Shown: positions 8,169 to 16,864 of the stretch, in pieces | Layout: each line of letters starts with the position of its first letter | Position numbering within the stretch: the first letter of the stretch is position 1 | Source: Deltaproteobacteria bacterium YD0425bin51 | Lineage (GTDB): Bacteria; Desulfobacterota; Desulfobacteria; Desulfobacterales; YD0425bin51 | NCBI GenBank assembly: GCA_002753225.1 | Contig: PDZS01000039.1 | Location: forward strand, 1 to 42,524 | Length of the DNA: 42,524 nt | Direction: 5' to 3' | Translations under genes and position numbers: made by a program | The notes under the pieces: model-generated | What the model was told of the DNA's origin: nothing | Seen by the model: only the letters and a program-made list of their open reading frames with translations | Database searches by the model: none

Positions 8169-9034
8169 TGATTCGACCTCACCCAATTAATCGTATGACT
8201 TAGTCCTTTTTCAAGACTAACAGATTTTTCAATTTTAATGATTTTTCTTAATTTATTCACGTCAGCAATTTGACTGAAATATTCATTTTCGTTATAAGGT
8301 ATTGATTCAAATTTAGATTCTTTTTCTAATAATTTAAAAACTAAATTAAATATTTCATTTAAATAAACGCCCTCACCTGAAGCAAGATTATATATTTCAC
8401 CATTCTTCAATTTATTTAAATTATTTAAAAGTTCAGAAAAAATATTTGCAAAATCTACAGAATATAAATAATCTCTGAATTGTTCTCCCTTAGTAAGACT
8501 CGGAGTCTTTCCAGTTAAAAGTGTCAAAATAAGATTATATATCACGCTCTTATTATCAAACGGTCCATATACATTGAATGGACGAATAATTATTAACGGC
8601 AAATTAAAACTTCTGGCAATTTCGAGTGAAGATAGACTACATACTGCTTTTGAGGTACCATAAATTGTCTTTGGATTTAAAATATGATCTTCATTAATTT
8701 TATCCTTACTATCGCCATACTCATTTGAAGAGCCAATTTGAATTATCTTCTCAATATTTTTATCAATTGCAGCCAGAAGAACATTAGAGGACATTAGTAA
8801 ATTCTTCTGTAAATACGCGAAATCAAAAGCCTGACGTGACCCAACACCTTTAAATGCAAAATTTATAATTATATTTGGTTTTTCACTATTTATAATTCTC
8901 TTAACTGAGTCTAAGTCTTCAAGATTACATTGATTTGAATTTGCTGAAATTACTTCAAATTTATTTTTATTAATCGACTCCAACACATTTCTTCCAAGAA
9001 ATCCAGATCCACCGAATATAATAATTTTTTTCAT
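8165..9034 (-). CDS. NAD(P)-dependent SDR, possible CDP-4-keto-deoxyhexose reductase/epimerase
   Basis: A 289-residue extended SDR with coenzyme motif GGSGFLG (8-14), IGSSNEYG (100-107), Y125-x3-K129 and RPFNVYGPFD (151-160). The S-x-EYG pattern resembles CDP-abequose/paratose synthases and RmlD-type 4-ketoreductases. It lies directly upstream of rfbF and the RfbG-like gene, so reduction of a CDP-4-keto-6-deoxyhexose (or the 3,6-dideoxy product of the RfbH/ColD-like enzyme at 10126-11334) is the most likely job, but this rests on context. Its ATG overlaps the stop of the upstream GT2 gene (9031-9034), and its TGA stop sits inside the -35 box of rfbF. Confidence 0.83.
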   Translation of the reverse strand: MKKIIIFGGSGFLGRNVLESINKNKFEVISANSNQCNLEDLDSVKRIINSEKPNIIINFAFKGVGSRQAFDFAYLQKNLLMSSNVLLAAIDKNIEKIIQIGSSNEYGDSKDKINEDHILNPKTIYGTSKAVCSLSSLEIARSFNLPLIIIRPFNVYGPFDNKSVIYNLILTLLTGKTPSLTKGEQFRDYLYSVDFANIFSELLNNLNKLKNGEIYNLASGEGVYLNEIFNLVFKLLEKESKFESIPYNENEYFSQIADVNKLRKIIKIEKSVSLEKGLSHTINWVRSNH

Positions 9035-10044
9035 TTATATTTAATAATTAAATTTCTTAAAATTGCCTCAGTGTAAATTATTGTTACACCTAAGCAAACT
9101 AAAGGATGAGCAAACCACGCAAAATCATTTTTTCTAATATATCCAGCTATGGACATATAAAGTGGTTGAATAATAGTTAAAGCAAAGAAAATAAATAAAA
9201 ATAATTTTACATAATCAGAAATTTTTTTTTCATCAAATATTTTAAATCTTCGTTTATTGTTATATTTTCCATAATGAAGCATCATATATCTTCTCCTCTT
9301 TGCAAAAAAATTAAATAAATTCTCAGATGTATCATGAAAAATTTCATTATTAACTATGGCAAATTTATTAAAACCCTGTCTACCAATATCTACGAACACA
9401 TCAGAGTGAAAAAAATCCTCAGGCCTTCGCCATTTAGATTTTAAGAGTAAGTTCTTTCTTATAATAATTCCATTACAGCCTACTGTTAAAAAATCATCAG
9501 GATTAAATTCTAGAATAGAATAGTTCTTATTTTTAGAAATCATTTTCCCCTTTAAATTCCATTCTCTAAATCTCCATGAAAGCCTATCAGTTTTCCCTAA
9601 ATAGTATGCAACTGGATCAGTTGCACCAAACAAACCGAAATATCTATTCAGAATTGACTCATCTTTTGGCACTGAATAACGAAGAGTCTGCGACGCAACA
9701 ATCTGATCATTTTCTAAAAATGGCTGCATCATTTCTTTAAGCCAATTCTCATCATAAATATAATTATCTGAATCGATCATTGCAAAATATTTAGATTTAA
9801 CTAACTTTATTCCTATACCCCTTCTCGCTTCCTGATTATTTTTATATTTTCCATTAATTATTTTTATTGGTAAATCAAATGATTTAGCTATCTCAAGTGT
9901 CTTGTCTGTACTGCCACCGTCAACGATTAATACCTCTTTAATTGAAGAATAATTTTGTTTATTAATATTTTCCAAACATTTATATATAGTCCTCTCGGAA
10001 TTTAATGTAATAATCAGTATTGATAAATCTGGATATTTATTCAT
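9031..10044 (-). CDS. GT2 glycosyltransferase with C-terminal membrane helices
   Basis: Numbered from ATG 10044, the 337-residue protein begins at once with the GT2 fold (LSILIITLNSERT, 7-19), has VDGGSTDKT (41-49) and the metal-binding DSD (91-93), and a later HSDVFVDIG stretch. Two hydrophobic helices close the protein, so it is likely anchored in the membrane. The frame extends to an ATG at 10125, but the extra 27 residues are an isoleucine-rich translation of the intergenic region and would run through the putative -10 box at 10070-10075, so I reject that start. It is the first gene of the nucleotide-sugar operon. Donor and acceptor unknown. Confidence 0.88.
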   Translation of the reverse strand: MNKYPDLSILIITLNSERTIYKCLENINKQNYSSIKEVLIVDGGSTDKTLEIAKSFDLPIKIINGKYKNNQEARRGIGIKLVKSKYFAMIDSDNYIYDENWLKEMMQPFLENDQIVASQTLRYSVPKDESILNRYFGLFGATDPVAYYLGKTDRLSWRFREWNLKGKMISKNKNYSILEFNPDDFLTVGCNGIIIRKNLLLKSKWRRPEDFFHSDVFVDIGRQGFNKFAIVNNEIFHDTSENLFNFFAKRRRYMMLHYGKYNNKRRFKIFDEKKISDYVKLFLFIFFALTIIQPLYMSIAGYIRKNDFAWFAHPLVCLGVTIIYTEAILRNLIIKYK

Positions 10045-10050
10045 GAAATT

Positions 10051-10062
10051 TATGATATCATA
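10051..10062. promoter_or_regulatory. Perfect 12-base palindrome, possible operator
   Basis: The bases TATGATATCATA read the same on both strands. The palindrome sits just downstream of the minus-strand -10 box (10070-10075) and 6 bases before the ATG at 10044, where a repressor could block transcription of block D. Short palindromes are common in AT-rich DNA, so a role is uncertain. Confidence 0.35.
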
Positions 10063-10069
10063 ACTTCTA

Positions 10070-10075
10070 ATTATA
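10070..10075 (-). promoter_or_regulatory. -10 box of block D operon (GT2 gene at 10044)
   Basis: TATAAT on the minus strand, 26 bases before the chosen ATG. Predicted start of transcription is about 10063. The -35 region is weak and would overlap the -35 of the divergent promoter. Confidence 0.5.
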
Positions 10076-10090
10076 TAAATAGTAATCGTA

Positions 10091-10119
10091 TTGAATTTAA
10101 TAAAATTAATGAATATAAT
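10091..10119 (+). promoter_or_regulatory. Promoter of the rfbH/colD-like gene
   Basis: TTGAAT (10091-10096), 17-base spacer, perfect TATAAT (10114-10119). The predicted first transcribed base is 10126, the A of the ATG, so the mRNA would be leaderless. Confidence 0.72.
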
Positions 10120-10125
10120 AACCAA

Positions 10126-11334
10126 ATGAATAATCCATCGATCAGAATTCCTTATGGCCTCTCTGTTTATGATGAAGAAGAAATAAATGCAGTTGTAAAA
10201 GTTCTCTCAGAGCATCGTTCAAATATGGGAATTGAAACCAGAAATTTTGAAAGTAAAGTTTCAAAATTATTTGGTAAAAAATTTGGGGTCATGGTGAATT
10301 CAGGATCTTCTGCAAATTTACTTGCCACTATTCTACTCTCACTACCAAAAAACTCTGAAGTAATTACTCCAGCGCTTACCTTCTCAACTACTGTAGCGCC
10401 ATTAATACAAATGCATTTAAAACCAATATTTGTAGACGTTCAAAAAGGAAAATATATTATTGATGAAAACTTAATTGAAAAAAAAATTAATAAAAATACT
10501 AAAGCAATTATGCTTCCATTACTTCTTGGAAATGTACCAAACATGAATCAAATCAAAAGCATAGCTCGGAAGCATAAACTATTTATAATTGAAGATTCTT
10601 GCGATACATTAGGTGCAACTTATAACGGAATTCCTACTGGAAAATACACAGATATTAGCACAACAAGTTTTTTTGGATCTCATATTATAACTGCTGGAGG
10701 AAACGGTGGAATGCTTATGATTAATGACCCTAAATTAGTTAAAAGAGCAATCCTACTTAGGGGATGGGGGAGAACATCTTCGTTATTCACTGAAACAGAG
10801 GATATTAAAAAAAGATTTAGTGGAAAATTAAATAATATCCCATACGATAATAAATTTATTTTTACAGAAATTGGCTACAACTTTCTCCCTTCAGAGATGG
10901 GAGCTGCATTCGGCAACATTCAATTAAAAAAATTACCTAAATTCAGAAAAATCAGAAATGAAAATTTCATTAAATTAAGCAAAATCTTCAAAAAATACGA
11001 GAATTTCTTCATTCTTCCAATTCAAGACGCAAAGGTAAACACGCAATGGCTAGCATTTCCATTAACGATAAAACCTGATGCACCCTTTTCTAGAATTGAA
11101 ATTGCAACATTTCTTGAAAAAAATAATGTCCAGACAAGACCAATATTTACTGGGAATATAATAAAACAACCAGGATTCGAAAATGCACTTTCAAATAATA
11201 ACTACAAAGATTATCCAAATACAAATGAGGTTATGGAAAGAGGATTCGTGGTAGGATGTCATCACGGCATCACAGATGAACATATAAAAAGACTAAATGA
11301 ATTGTTCGATGAGTTCTTAGCAAAATATAAATAA
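10126..11334 (+). CDS. rfbH: RfbH/ColD-like PLP-dependent dehydrase (His in place of catalytic Lys)
   Basis: A 402-residue DegT/DnrJ/EryC1-fold protein. The aminotransferase Lys that binds PLP is replaced by His186 (SFFGSHIITAGGNGG, 181-195), as in CDP-4-keto-6-deoxyglucose 3-dehydrase (RfbH/E1) and GDP-4-keto-6-deoxymannose 3-dehydrase (ColD). Other family motifs: NSGSSANL (58-65), EDSCDTLGA (156-164), LRGWGR (211-216), TGN (342-344). Of the four cysteines that hold the [2Fe-2S] cluster in E1, only Cys159 remains; the segment after RGWGR has none. This favours a ColD-like, cluster-free mechanism. The nearby rfbF and rfbG-like genes suggest a CDP-sugar substrate, but a GDP-sugar is possible. 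It is divergent from block D, has a strong leaderless-type promoter, and ends flush with the stop of the opposing gene at 11335. Confidence 0.88.
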   Translation: MNNPSIRIPYGLSVYDEEEINAVVKVLSEHRSNMGIETRNFESKVSKLFGKKFGVMVNSGSSANLLATILLSLPKNSEVITPALTFSTTVAPLIQMHLKPIFVDVQKGKYIIDENLIEKKINKNTKAIMLPLLLGNVPNMNQIKSIARKHKLFIIEDSCDTLGATYNGIPTGKYTDISTTSFFGSHIITAGGNGGMLMINDPKLVKRAILLRGWGRTSSLFTETEDIKKRFSGKLNNIPYDNKFIFTEIGYNFLPSEMGAAFGNIQLKKLPKFRKIRNENFIKLSKIFKKYENFFILPIQDAKVNTQWLAFPLTIKPDAPFSRIEIATFLEKNNVQTRPIFTGNIIKQPGFENALSNNNYKDYPNTNEVMERGFVVGCHHGITDEHIKRLNELFDEFLAKYK

Positions 11335-12444
11335 TTAACTGGACTTATTTCTCGCAACGCGCTCAATCAAAGATAAACTTTCTCTTGTTGCCTTCTGCCA
11401 AGTTATGCTCCTGGCCCAATCTATACAATTAGATTGAAACATATAATATTTTTTTTCATTCGCTAATAAATCTATTGCAGCCTCAGCCATTGATTCGGGA
11501 GAATTTACACTTAAAATAATTCCTGTTTTATTCTTAATAGTCGAATCTCTTAGGCCACCAACGTCATAGACAACGGATGGAGTTCCTCTACTAGCAGCTT
11601 CAATAATAACTAACCCCCATCCTTCCTTAATAGATGCATGTAAAATTAAATTTGAACTCTCCATTAATTCAATTTTTTTGGACTGAGTAACGTATCCATA
11701 AAATTTAATATTTGAATTAGAAGTAATTTCATATTTACTTTTTAATTTTTCTACATAATTTTTATTTCCTTCTCCAACAATAACTAATTTTGATTTTGGA
11801 ATTTTATGCTGAATAATGAAAAATGCCTTAATTACCTCCTCAACCCCTTTCATTTTCACAAGTCTACTAGCGAATATGAATGTCGGGTTACTATTTTTTT
11901 TACCAGGTTTTGATAAAACACTATTATTAATTGATGCCAAAATAACTTTACAATTTCTTCTATCTATTCCATTTCCTATTAAATCAACTGCTGTTGAGTT
12001 ACTTGGTACCCAAAAAATAATTTTTTTGTATAGACGAAAATAATACTTCTCAAAATTCTTTCCTATAATATTTATAGGAAAAGGATACATATGATCCCAA
12101 ATCTCCCCTGCCACTTCATGTATAAATGCAATTTTAGGTTTTTTAACATAAAGCGGTGTGAAAAAAGGTATACCATGAATTTGATCAACTACAAAATCAA
12201 TATTATTTTTATTCTTGAAATAATATATGAATGCATGAATAAATACTGTAATTAGATTTCCTTTCCTTACTATTTCGATTCCATTCACTATTTCTTTTTC
12301 TTTAGAATTTTTAAATGCTGAACTAAACCATACTACTTTATGACCATTTCTGCTCCAGTTAACTAAATGCTCTAAGGTTACTATCTCAGCCCCACCACTT
12401 TTAGGATTTTTAATATCTCTCCAATTTAACATTAAAATATTCAT
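11335..12444 (-). CDS. GT4 glycosyltransferase
   Basis: A 369-residue GT-B enzyme. The N-terminal glycine-rich loop reads KSGGAE (15-20). The C-terminal domain has FASRLVKMKGVEEVIKAF (191-208), LVIVGEG (220-226) and the GT4 E-x7-E motif with Glu274 and Glu282 (EGWGLVIIE), then GTPSVVYDVGG. The family adds sugars (often mannose or glucose) from NDP-sugars to lipid-linked acceptors at the inner face of the membrane. Its ATG overlaps the stop of the upstream GT-C gene by four bases. It is the last gene of block C, and its stop abuts the stop of the plus-strand rfbH-like gene with no base between. Confidence 0.9.
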   Translation of the reverse strand: MNILMLNWRDIKNPKSGGAEIVTLEHLVNWSRNGHKVVWFSSAFKNSKEKEIVNGIEIVRKGNLITVFIHAFIYYFKNKNNIDFVVDQIHGIPFFTPLYVKKPKIAFIHEVAGEIWDHMYPFPINIIGKNFEKYYFRLYKKIIFWVPSNSTAVDLIGNGIDRRNCKVILASINNSVLSKPGKKNSNPTFIFASRLVKMKGVEEVIKAFFIIQHKIPKSKLVIVGEGNKNYVEKLKSKYEITSNSNIKFYGYVTQSKKIELMESSNLILHASIKEGWGLVIIEAASRGTPSVVYDVGGLRDSTIKNKTGIILSVNSPESMAEAAIDLLANEKKYYMFQSNCIDWARSITWQKATRESLSLIERVARNKSS

Positions 12445-13772
12445 TGCTCTGTATACTCCATTACTGACCAGAAACTTAGTGAAAAAATAAAAACTAACAT
12501 CAGGAAATTGTAAAGTTTTGAAAATTTAATAAAATTTTTGTTTTTAAAAAAAAGAGGAAGAAGTGAAATTGAAGTAGAAATCAAAAATAATCTAAATAGC
12601 TTAAATGAAAAACCGAATTGCACTCCCCAACTCAGCTGAAGCAATGAAGTTACAAGAAAAATTATAAAAAAGAATGTCAACATAAAATTCTTGTTAAAAT
12701 ATTCTCTTATAAATAAGGCTATTGATACTGCAAGAAATGGATAAAATGGATATCTATACCATCCATGTCCTGATTCATTTGGAATTGCAAAAATAAATAC
12801 AGCAAAATAGCCTAAAAAAGATAAGATTAAAAAATGATTCTTACGGAAATCTTTAACTAATAAAAGGATAAATGCGAACCATCCAAAATATATCCAGCCA
12901 TCTATTAAATGTCTATCTGCGAGGAAAGGAGATGTAAATAAAGCGTAAATACTATTAAATGTTAAATCGTATCTAGCGAGTTGTAATTTCCAGAGATCAA
13001 TAAAAATTTCCTTATTTAATAACAGACCCATCAAGATAAATAATGAAAAAAATATAAATACTATAAAAATAAGTTTTATAACCTCTCTATTTCTTTTATT
13101 AATAAATAAAATCATAGATATCGATAAAGCTGCAGCAAGCCATGGAACCTTAGATACTGATAAAATACCGGCAATAATTGAAGCAAAAATGAAATATTTA
13201 TGCTTCTTTGATTTAATGAACCTGGCTATCAAGAATAAACTTAATAGAAAAAGTGGTATGAAAAAATTTTCATTCTGGACGAGCCTTGATCCCACTGCGA
13301 CTGTTGGCATAAGTGAATAAATTAACGCAGATAATAGTGCAGTTTTTTCATCATATATTTCTTTAATCAACAAATATAAAAATAGAATCGATAAAACACC
13401 CATAATCAAAGCCAGTGGTCTAATTTTATAGATCTCGACATCATAAAAATTTGTAGCTCCATTCAAGAGCGCAAATGAACCAGCAACGAGACCAAAAAAT
13501 GGCGGATGCTCAAGATATGGTTCAACTATCCAAAAATGTGCATTTTTATAGACAACATGCTGTCTATGACCATCATAGGCTAGGTGTGGTGACCATGAAG
13601 AAGGACTATGTTCTTTTATTATGCTTATCCCAAGCCATGTCCATGCAAACTCATCAAAAGTAGCGCCTTCTCTAGGCCAAGTAGATAAATTATGAGCTCT
13701 CAGAAAAATACCTATAAAAAGAATGCATGCAAGTAAAAGATATGTATGATTTCTTGTTATTTTCTTAATCAC
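12441..13772 (-). CDS. GT-C family glycosyltransferase (PMT/ArnT-like, GT39-type)
   Basis: A 443-residue polytopic protein with an N-terminal helix (11-25) and an outside loop bearing Asp40-Glu41 (TFDEFAW), followed by LEHPPFFG (87-94), which is the typical PMT_2 pattern D-E...HPP. A second loop has SRLVQNENFF (162-171), matching the R....(E/D) motif of ArnT-like enzymes. About ten membrane helices follow. GT-C enzymes transfer a sugar from a polyprenyl-phosphate carrier on the extracytoplasmic side. The start is GTG, overlapping the TGA of the upstream polyprenyl-phosphate-sugar synthase (13769-13772). This pairing suggests synthase and transferase share a lipid-linked sugar. Confidence 0.86.
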   Translation of the reverse strand: MIKKITRNHTYLLLACILFIGIFLRAHNLSTWPREGATFDEFAWTWLGISIIKEHSPSSWSPHLAYDGHRQHVVYKNAHFWIVEPYLEHPPFFGLVAGSFALLNGATNFYDVEIYKIRPLALIMGVLSILFLYLLIKEIYDEKTALLSALIYSLMPTVAVGSRLVQNENFFIPLFLLSLFLIARFIKSKKHKYFIFASIIAGILSVSKVPWLAAALSISMILFINKRNREVIKLIFIVFIFFSLFILMGLLLNKEIFIDLWKLQLARYDLTFNSIYALFTSPFLADRHLIDGWIYFGWFAFILLLVKDFRKNHFLILSFLGYFAVFIFAIPNESGHGWYRYPFYPFLAVSIALFIREYFNKNFMLTFFFIIFLVTSLLQLSWGVQFGFSFKLFRLFLISTSISLLPLFFKNKNFIKFSKLYNFLMLVFIFSLSFWSVMEYTEQ

Positions 13773-14509
13773 TTTTTCTTTTGATAAAAATTCACTATAT
13801 TTATTCTATAATAAACACCTAAGGTATCCATAAGCATCCAAAAAGCTATCTTCCAAAAATTTGATGACTTAATGCTCCCCTGCTTAAATTTAAGCTTAAC
13901 TGGAGATTCATAAATTTTCTTGTACCCAAGTGCTTTCGCAACCGCCAAAAGCTCAATATCAAAAGCAAAATTTTTCACAACAAGTCTTGGGAAAACATCC
14001 CTGGCGACTTTTCCTTTAAATAATTTTAAACCAACCTGTGTATCTTTTACATCCAGATCAAATAATAATCTTACTATCTGCCTATATCCCCATGATAGAA
14101 CTTTTCTGCTTTTAGGATAATTGACCTTAGAGTCTGGATGAAGCTTACTTCCCACTACGATATGTGCATTTTTCCATTCCATAATATTTAACATAATAGA
14201 TATTTCAGCAGGGTCCAAATCCATTCCAGCATCTATAAATCCAACTATATCCCCTTTTGATTTCTCAAATCCGTGCTTAATCGCATAGCCTTTCCCTTTA
14301 TTTTCTTCGTAGGCGAATACTTTTATTTTTCTATTTTTTATTCTTTTAAGTTTTTTATGTGTATTATCAACATTTCCATCTATAACAATAATAATCTCAT
14401 AACGATATGGCAATCCAGAAAGTACGCGATCGATACTTCTAACATCTTTAAGAATTGTTTTCTCTTGTTTATAGGCAGGCATTACCAAAGAAATCTTTTT
14501 AGCTGCCAT
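13769..14509 (-). CDS. GT2 polyprenyl-phosphate-sugar synthase (dolichyl-phosphate glucosyltransferase-like)
   Basis: A 246-residue GT2 enzyme: SLVMPAYKQEKTI (7-19), IVIDGNVDNT (41-50), KGKGYAIKHGF (71-81), and DAGMD (93-97) at the DxD site. The order and the 'NKGKGYA' element are those of the ALG5/DPG-synthase subfamily, which charges a polyprenyl phosphate with glucose or a related sugar in the cytoplasm. A hydrophobic stretch near the C-terminus (about 214-235) probably lies at the membrane. It overlaps the downstream GT-C gene by four bases. Sugar type not determined. No Shine-Dalgarno is seen. Confidence 0.87.
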   Translation of the reverse strand: MAAKKISLVMPAYKQEKTILKDVRSIDRVLSGLPYRYEIIIVIDGNVDNTHKKLKRIKNRKIKVFAYEENKGKGYAIKHGFEKSKGDIVGFIDAGMDLDPAEISIMLNIMEWKNAHIVVGSKLHPDSKVNYPKSRKVLSWGYRQIVRLLFDLDVKDTQVGLKLFKGKVARDVFPRLVVKNFAFDIELLAVAKALGYKKIYESPVKLKFKQGSIKSSNFWKIAFWMLMDTLGVYYRINIVNFYQKKK

Positions 14510-14517
14510 AGGTGGTT

Positions 14518-15807
14518 TTATTTTTCAGTTTTATAAATATTTCTAACATCAATTAGTTTTAAATAATATAACACAAGGCTTATCATAAGCAATACTGAAA
14601 CAAGTATAGAAATATTGATTATCTGACCGATATGATTATGATGCAAGTAAATAAATATTACCTGAATAAATGCAAAAAACAATACTATAAATGAAACGAA
14701 TATTTTTTTAATAGATAAAAAGAAATTTACAAAGATAAAATTAATACTATAAATAGTTAAGAAAATACCAAACATTCCAAGATATTGAGACATCTTCAAG
14801 TATTCATTACCTCCCAAAAATAAAGAAATTATAAAATCAGGGAAAATAAAATATATTAAAGTAATTAAAAGTGAAGCAGATGTAACTAATATAAGCGAGA
14901 GAATAAATAATCCATTATATTTCTCATTCATAGCATGTTTTTTTACAATTAAAGGAAACATCGCCAATGCAATAGGACCAGTAAAATAAAATATTACTTT
15001 TCCTACAAGCGATAGTCCACCATAAAGCCCAGCCTCAACAGAACTAAAAAAATGCTTTACTAAAAGTACATCGGTAGCAATAAATGAAGATAATGCAAAA
15101 AGAGATAAAGCAGTTGGACCAGCATAATAAACAAATGGTTTTATTCCTATCTCGATGGGCTCCCTTTTCTTATTTATATTATTTTTTATAAATATAAGCG
15201 TAATAAAATAATCAATAAAAGAAAAAATTAAAATAGATAAAATTGCTCCATAGATGTTAAATCCAAGCATTACCAATACAACACCTGATGTCAATTTTCC
15301 AATTCCAGAAACTATATAAATAAAACCTAATAATTTAAATCTTAATAAACTCTGAATAAATGACTTATTTAGAGTTGCAAAATAAAAAGCAGAAACTGAT
15401 AATGTAGTCAGTAGAATTAATAGTATGTCTTCAATTTTAAGGAAATCAGATATTAATGGAAAAATTAATAAAGTAAATATATTAATTATCACTGAGAATA
15501 ATAACAAACTAATAATAGATTTTTTATAAAACTCAGAGGCTTTTCCTGTTTCGTTTTTTGCGTAAAAAACAGTTGCATACTTTACAATTACTGCCGACAA
15601 AGAAGATGAAGGAATTATTAATAAAGCAATTAATGAAGATAACGAGGCTAAAATTCCATACTGCGCGTAGGTTAATTCTCTAGCAAAATAGACATTAAGT
15701 AAAAATGCTAAGAAACTAGAGAAAGTCGTTCCTATAAAAATATAGAAACTTCCTGTTATAAGCTCGTGTTTTAAAACAGTTTTTAATTTATTTTTAATAT
15801 CATTCAC
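14518..15807 (-). CDS. Wzx-type oligosaccharide flippase (MOP superfamily)
   Basis: A 429-residue protein with about 12 membrane helices. The start ITGSFYIFIGTTFSSFLAFLLN (near 17-38) and ARELTYAQYGILASLSSL (43-60) match the conserved N-terminus of Polysacc_synt flippases, where 'LGxxxYG' follows helix 1. The family moves undecaprenyl-linked oligosaccharides across the membrane. The start is GTG at 15807; the ATG at 15803 is in another frame. It overlaps the upstream GT4 gene by eight bases. A second flippase lies at 35756-37213, which suggests two separate glycans or two assembled subclusters. Confidence 0.9.
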   Translation of the reverse strand: MNDIKNKLKTVLKHELITGSFYIFIGTTFSSFLAFLLNVYFARELTYAQYGILASLSSLIALLIIPSSSLSAVIVKYATVFYAKNETGKASEFYKKSIISLLLFSVIINIFTLLIFPLISDFLKIEDILLILLTTLSVSAFYFATLNKSFIQSLLRFKLLGFIYIVSGIGKLTSGVVLVMLGFNIYGAILSILIFSFIDYFITLIFIKNNINKKREPIEIGIKPFVYYAGPTALSLFALSSFIATDVLLVKHFFSSVEAGLYGGLSLVGKVIFYFTGPIALAMFPLIVKKHAMNEKYNGLFILSLILVTSASLLITLIYFIFPDFIISLFLGGNEYLKMSQYLGMFGIFLTIYSINFIFVNFFLSIKKIFVSFIVLFFAFIQVIFIYLHHNHIGQIINISILVSVLLMISLVLYYLKLIDVRNIYKTEK

Positions 15808-16864
15808 TTTCTATAGCCTTTTTATAAGAGTTAAATGTTTCTCTAGCTGTCTTTTCCCAATTAAACTTTGAGGATTGTATAAGTCCTTTTTTTACTAAAT
15901 CCTGCCTTAAATTTTCATCTTTCATTAACTGAATTACGCCATCTTTAATAGACTCTACGTCATCAGGATTTATATAATATGCCGCATCACCACAAACCTC
16001 AGGAATAGAACCCCTGTCGGATGTTAAAACCGCAATACCTGATTTCATAGCCTCAAGTAGCGGTAGGCCAAACCCCTCATAAAAAGAAGGCATGGTGAAG
16101 ACACTCGCTAGATTATAAATCAGGGGTAAATCATCATCCTCAACAAAACCTAATGAAATAATTCTCGCATTTTTACTTGCCAATACCTGAGCAGTAGCTA
16201 AATCTTGATTCCAGGGATTGTTTGCATCATATTCTTTATTTTTAAATGCCTTTCCTACAATAATAAGATTATAATCAGTTTCATTGATTGCCTTGATTAA
16301 ATTTGGCAAATTTTTGTTCCAAGTCACATCTCCAACATAAAGTACAAATTTATCTGGGAGATTATATTTTTCTTTTATTTCTTTTAATTTAATTTTATCT
16401 GATAACAATTTATAATTATCTGAAGCTGCTAAATAGACAACATCAATTTTTTCAGATGGATAATTAATAAATTCAATAATATCTTTTTTAGAAGACTCAG
16501 AGTCAGTTATAATCCTGTCAGATTTTTTAAGTCGTCTTTTCTGCAACTGCCACTTTATATTTCCTTTTACACCTGATGGAAATTTTTCCCTGAAAACTAG
16601 AGGAGTCAGATCATGGACTGTAACTATTGTCTTTATTTTTTTAATAGCTGGAAGCGTGAAAAAAAAAGGCTCAAAATATGGAACATGAATCAGATCAGGA
16701 CTTTTTTTTAAATTTTCACCTCGTGCAAAAAAAATAAAGTCTTCATCAGAATAATACTTTAATAAATTAATCTTTAGATTCGTAAGATAATAACCAGTCC
16801 CTCTTACTCGATGTTGAATAAAATTTCCAGATTTCAATGGAGAAACATCAATTGCAACTTTCAT
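15800..16864 (-). CDS. GT4 glycosyltransferase (mannosyltransferase-like)
   Basis: A 354-residue GT-B protein starting MKVAIDVSPL, followed by a glycine loop RGTGYYL (21-27), which is usual in the MtfB/WbaZ-like mannosyltransferase group. It has TVHDLTPLVF (82-91), LYVGDVTWNKNLPNLI (175-190), LIIVGKAF (200-207) and the E-x7-E motif with Glu263 and Glu271 (EGFGLPLLE). The domain SIPEVCGDAA that follows is typical. It overlaps galE upstream by four bases and the flippase downstream by eight. A role in building the repeat unit on the carrier lipid in the cytoplasm is likely; sugar specificity is only suggested by resemblance. Confidence 0.9.
   Translation of the reverse strand: MKVAIDVSPLKSGNFIQHRVRGTGYYLTNLKINLLKYYSDEDFIFFARGENLKKSPDLIHVPYFEPFFFTLPAIKKIKTIVTVHDLTPLVFREKFPSGVKGNIKWQLQKRRLKKSDRIITDSESSKKDIIEFINYPSEKIDVVYLAASDNYKLLSDKIKLKEIKEKYNLPDKFVLYVGDVTWNKNLPNLIKAINETDYNLIIVGKAFKNKEYDANNPWNQDLATAQVLASKNARIISLGFVEDDDLPLIYNLASVFTMPSFYEGFGLPLLEAMKSGIAVLTSDRGSIPEVCGDAAYYINPDDVESIKDGVIQLMKDENLRQDLVKKGLIQSSKFNWEKTARETFNSYKKAIESE

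Noticed and set aside
10045..10125. N-terminal extension of the GT2 gene to an ATG at 10125
   Set aside because: The extra 27 residues are isoleucine-rich junk before the GT2 fold, and the region holds divergent promoter elements. The ATG at 10044 begins the normal GT2 N-terminus.
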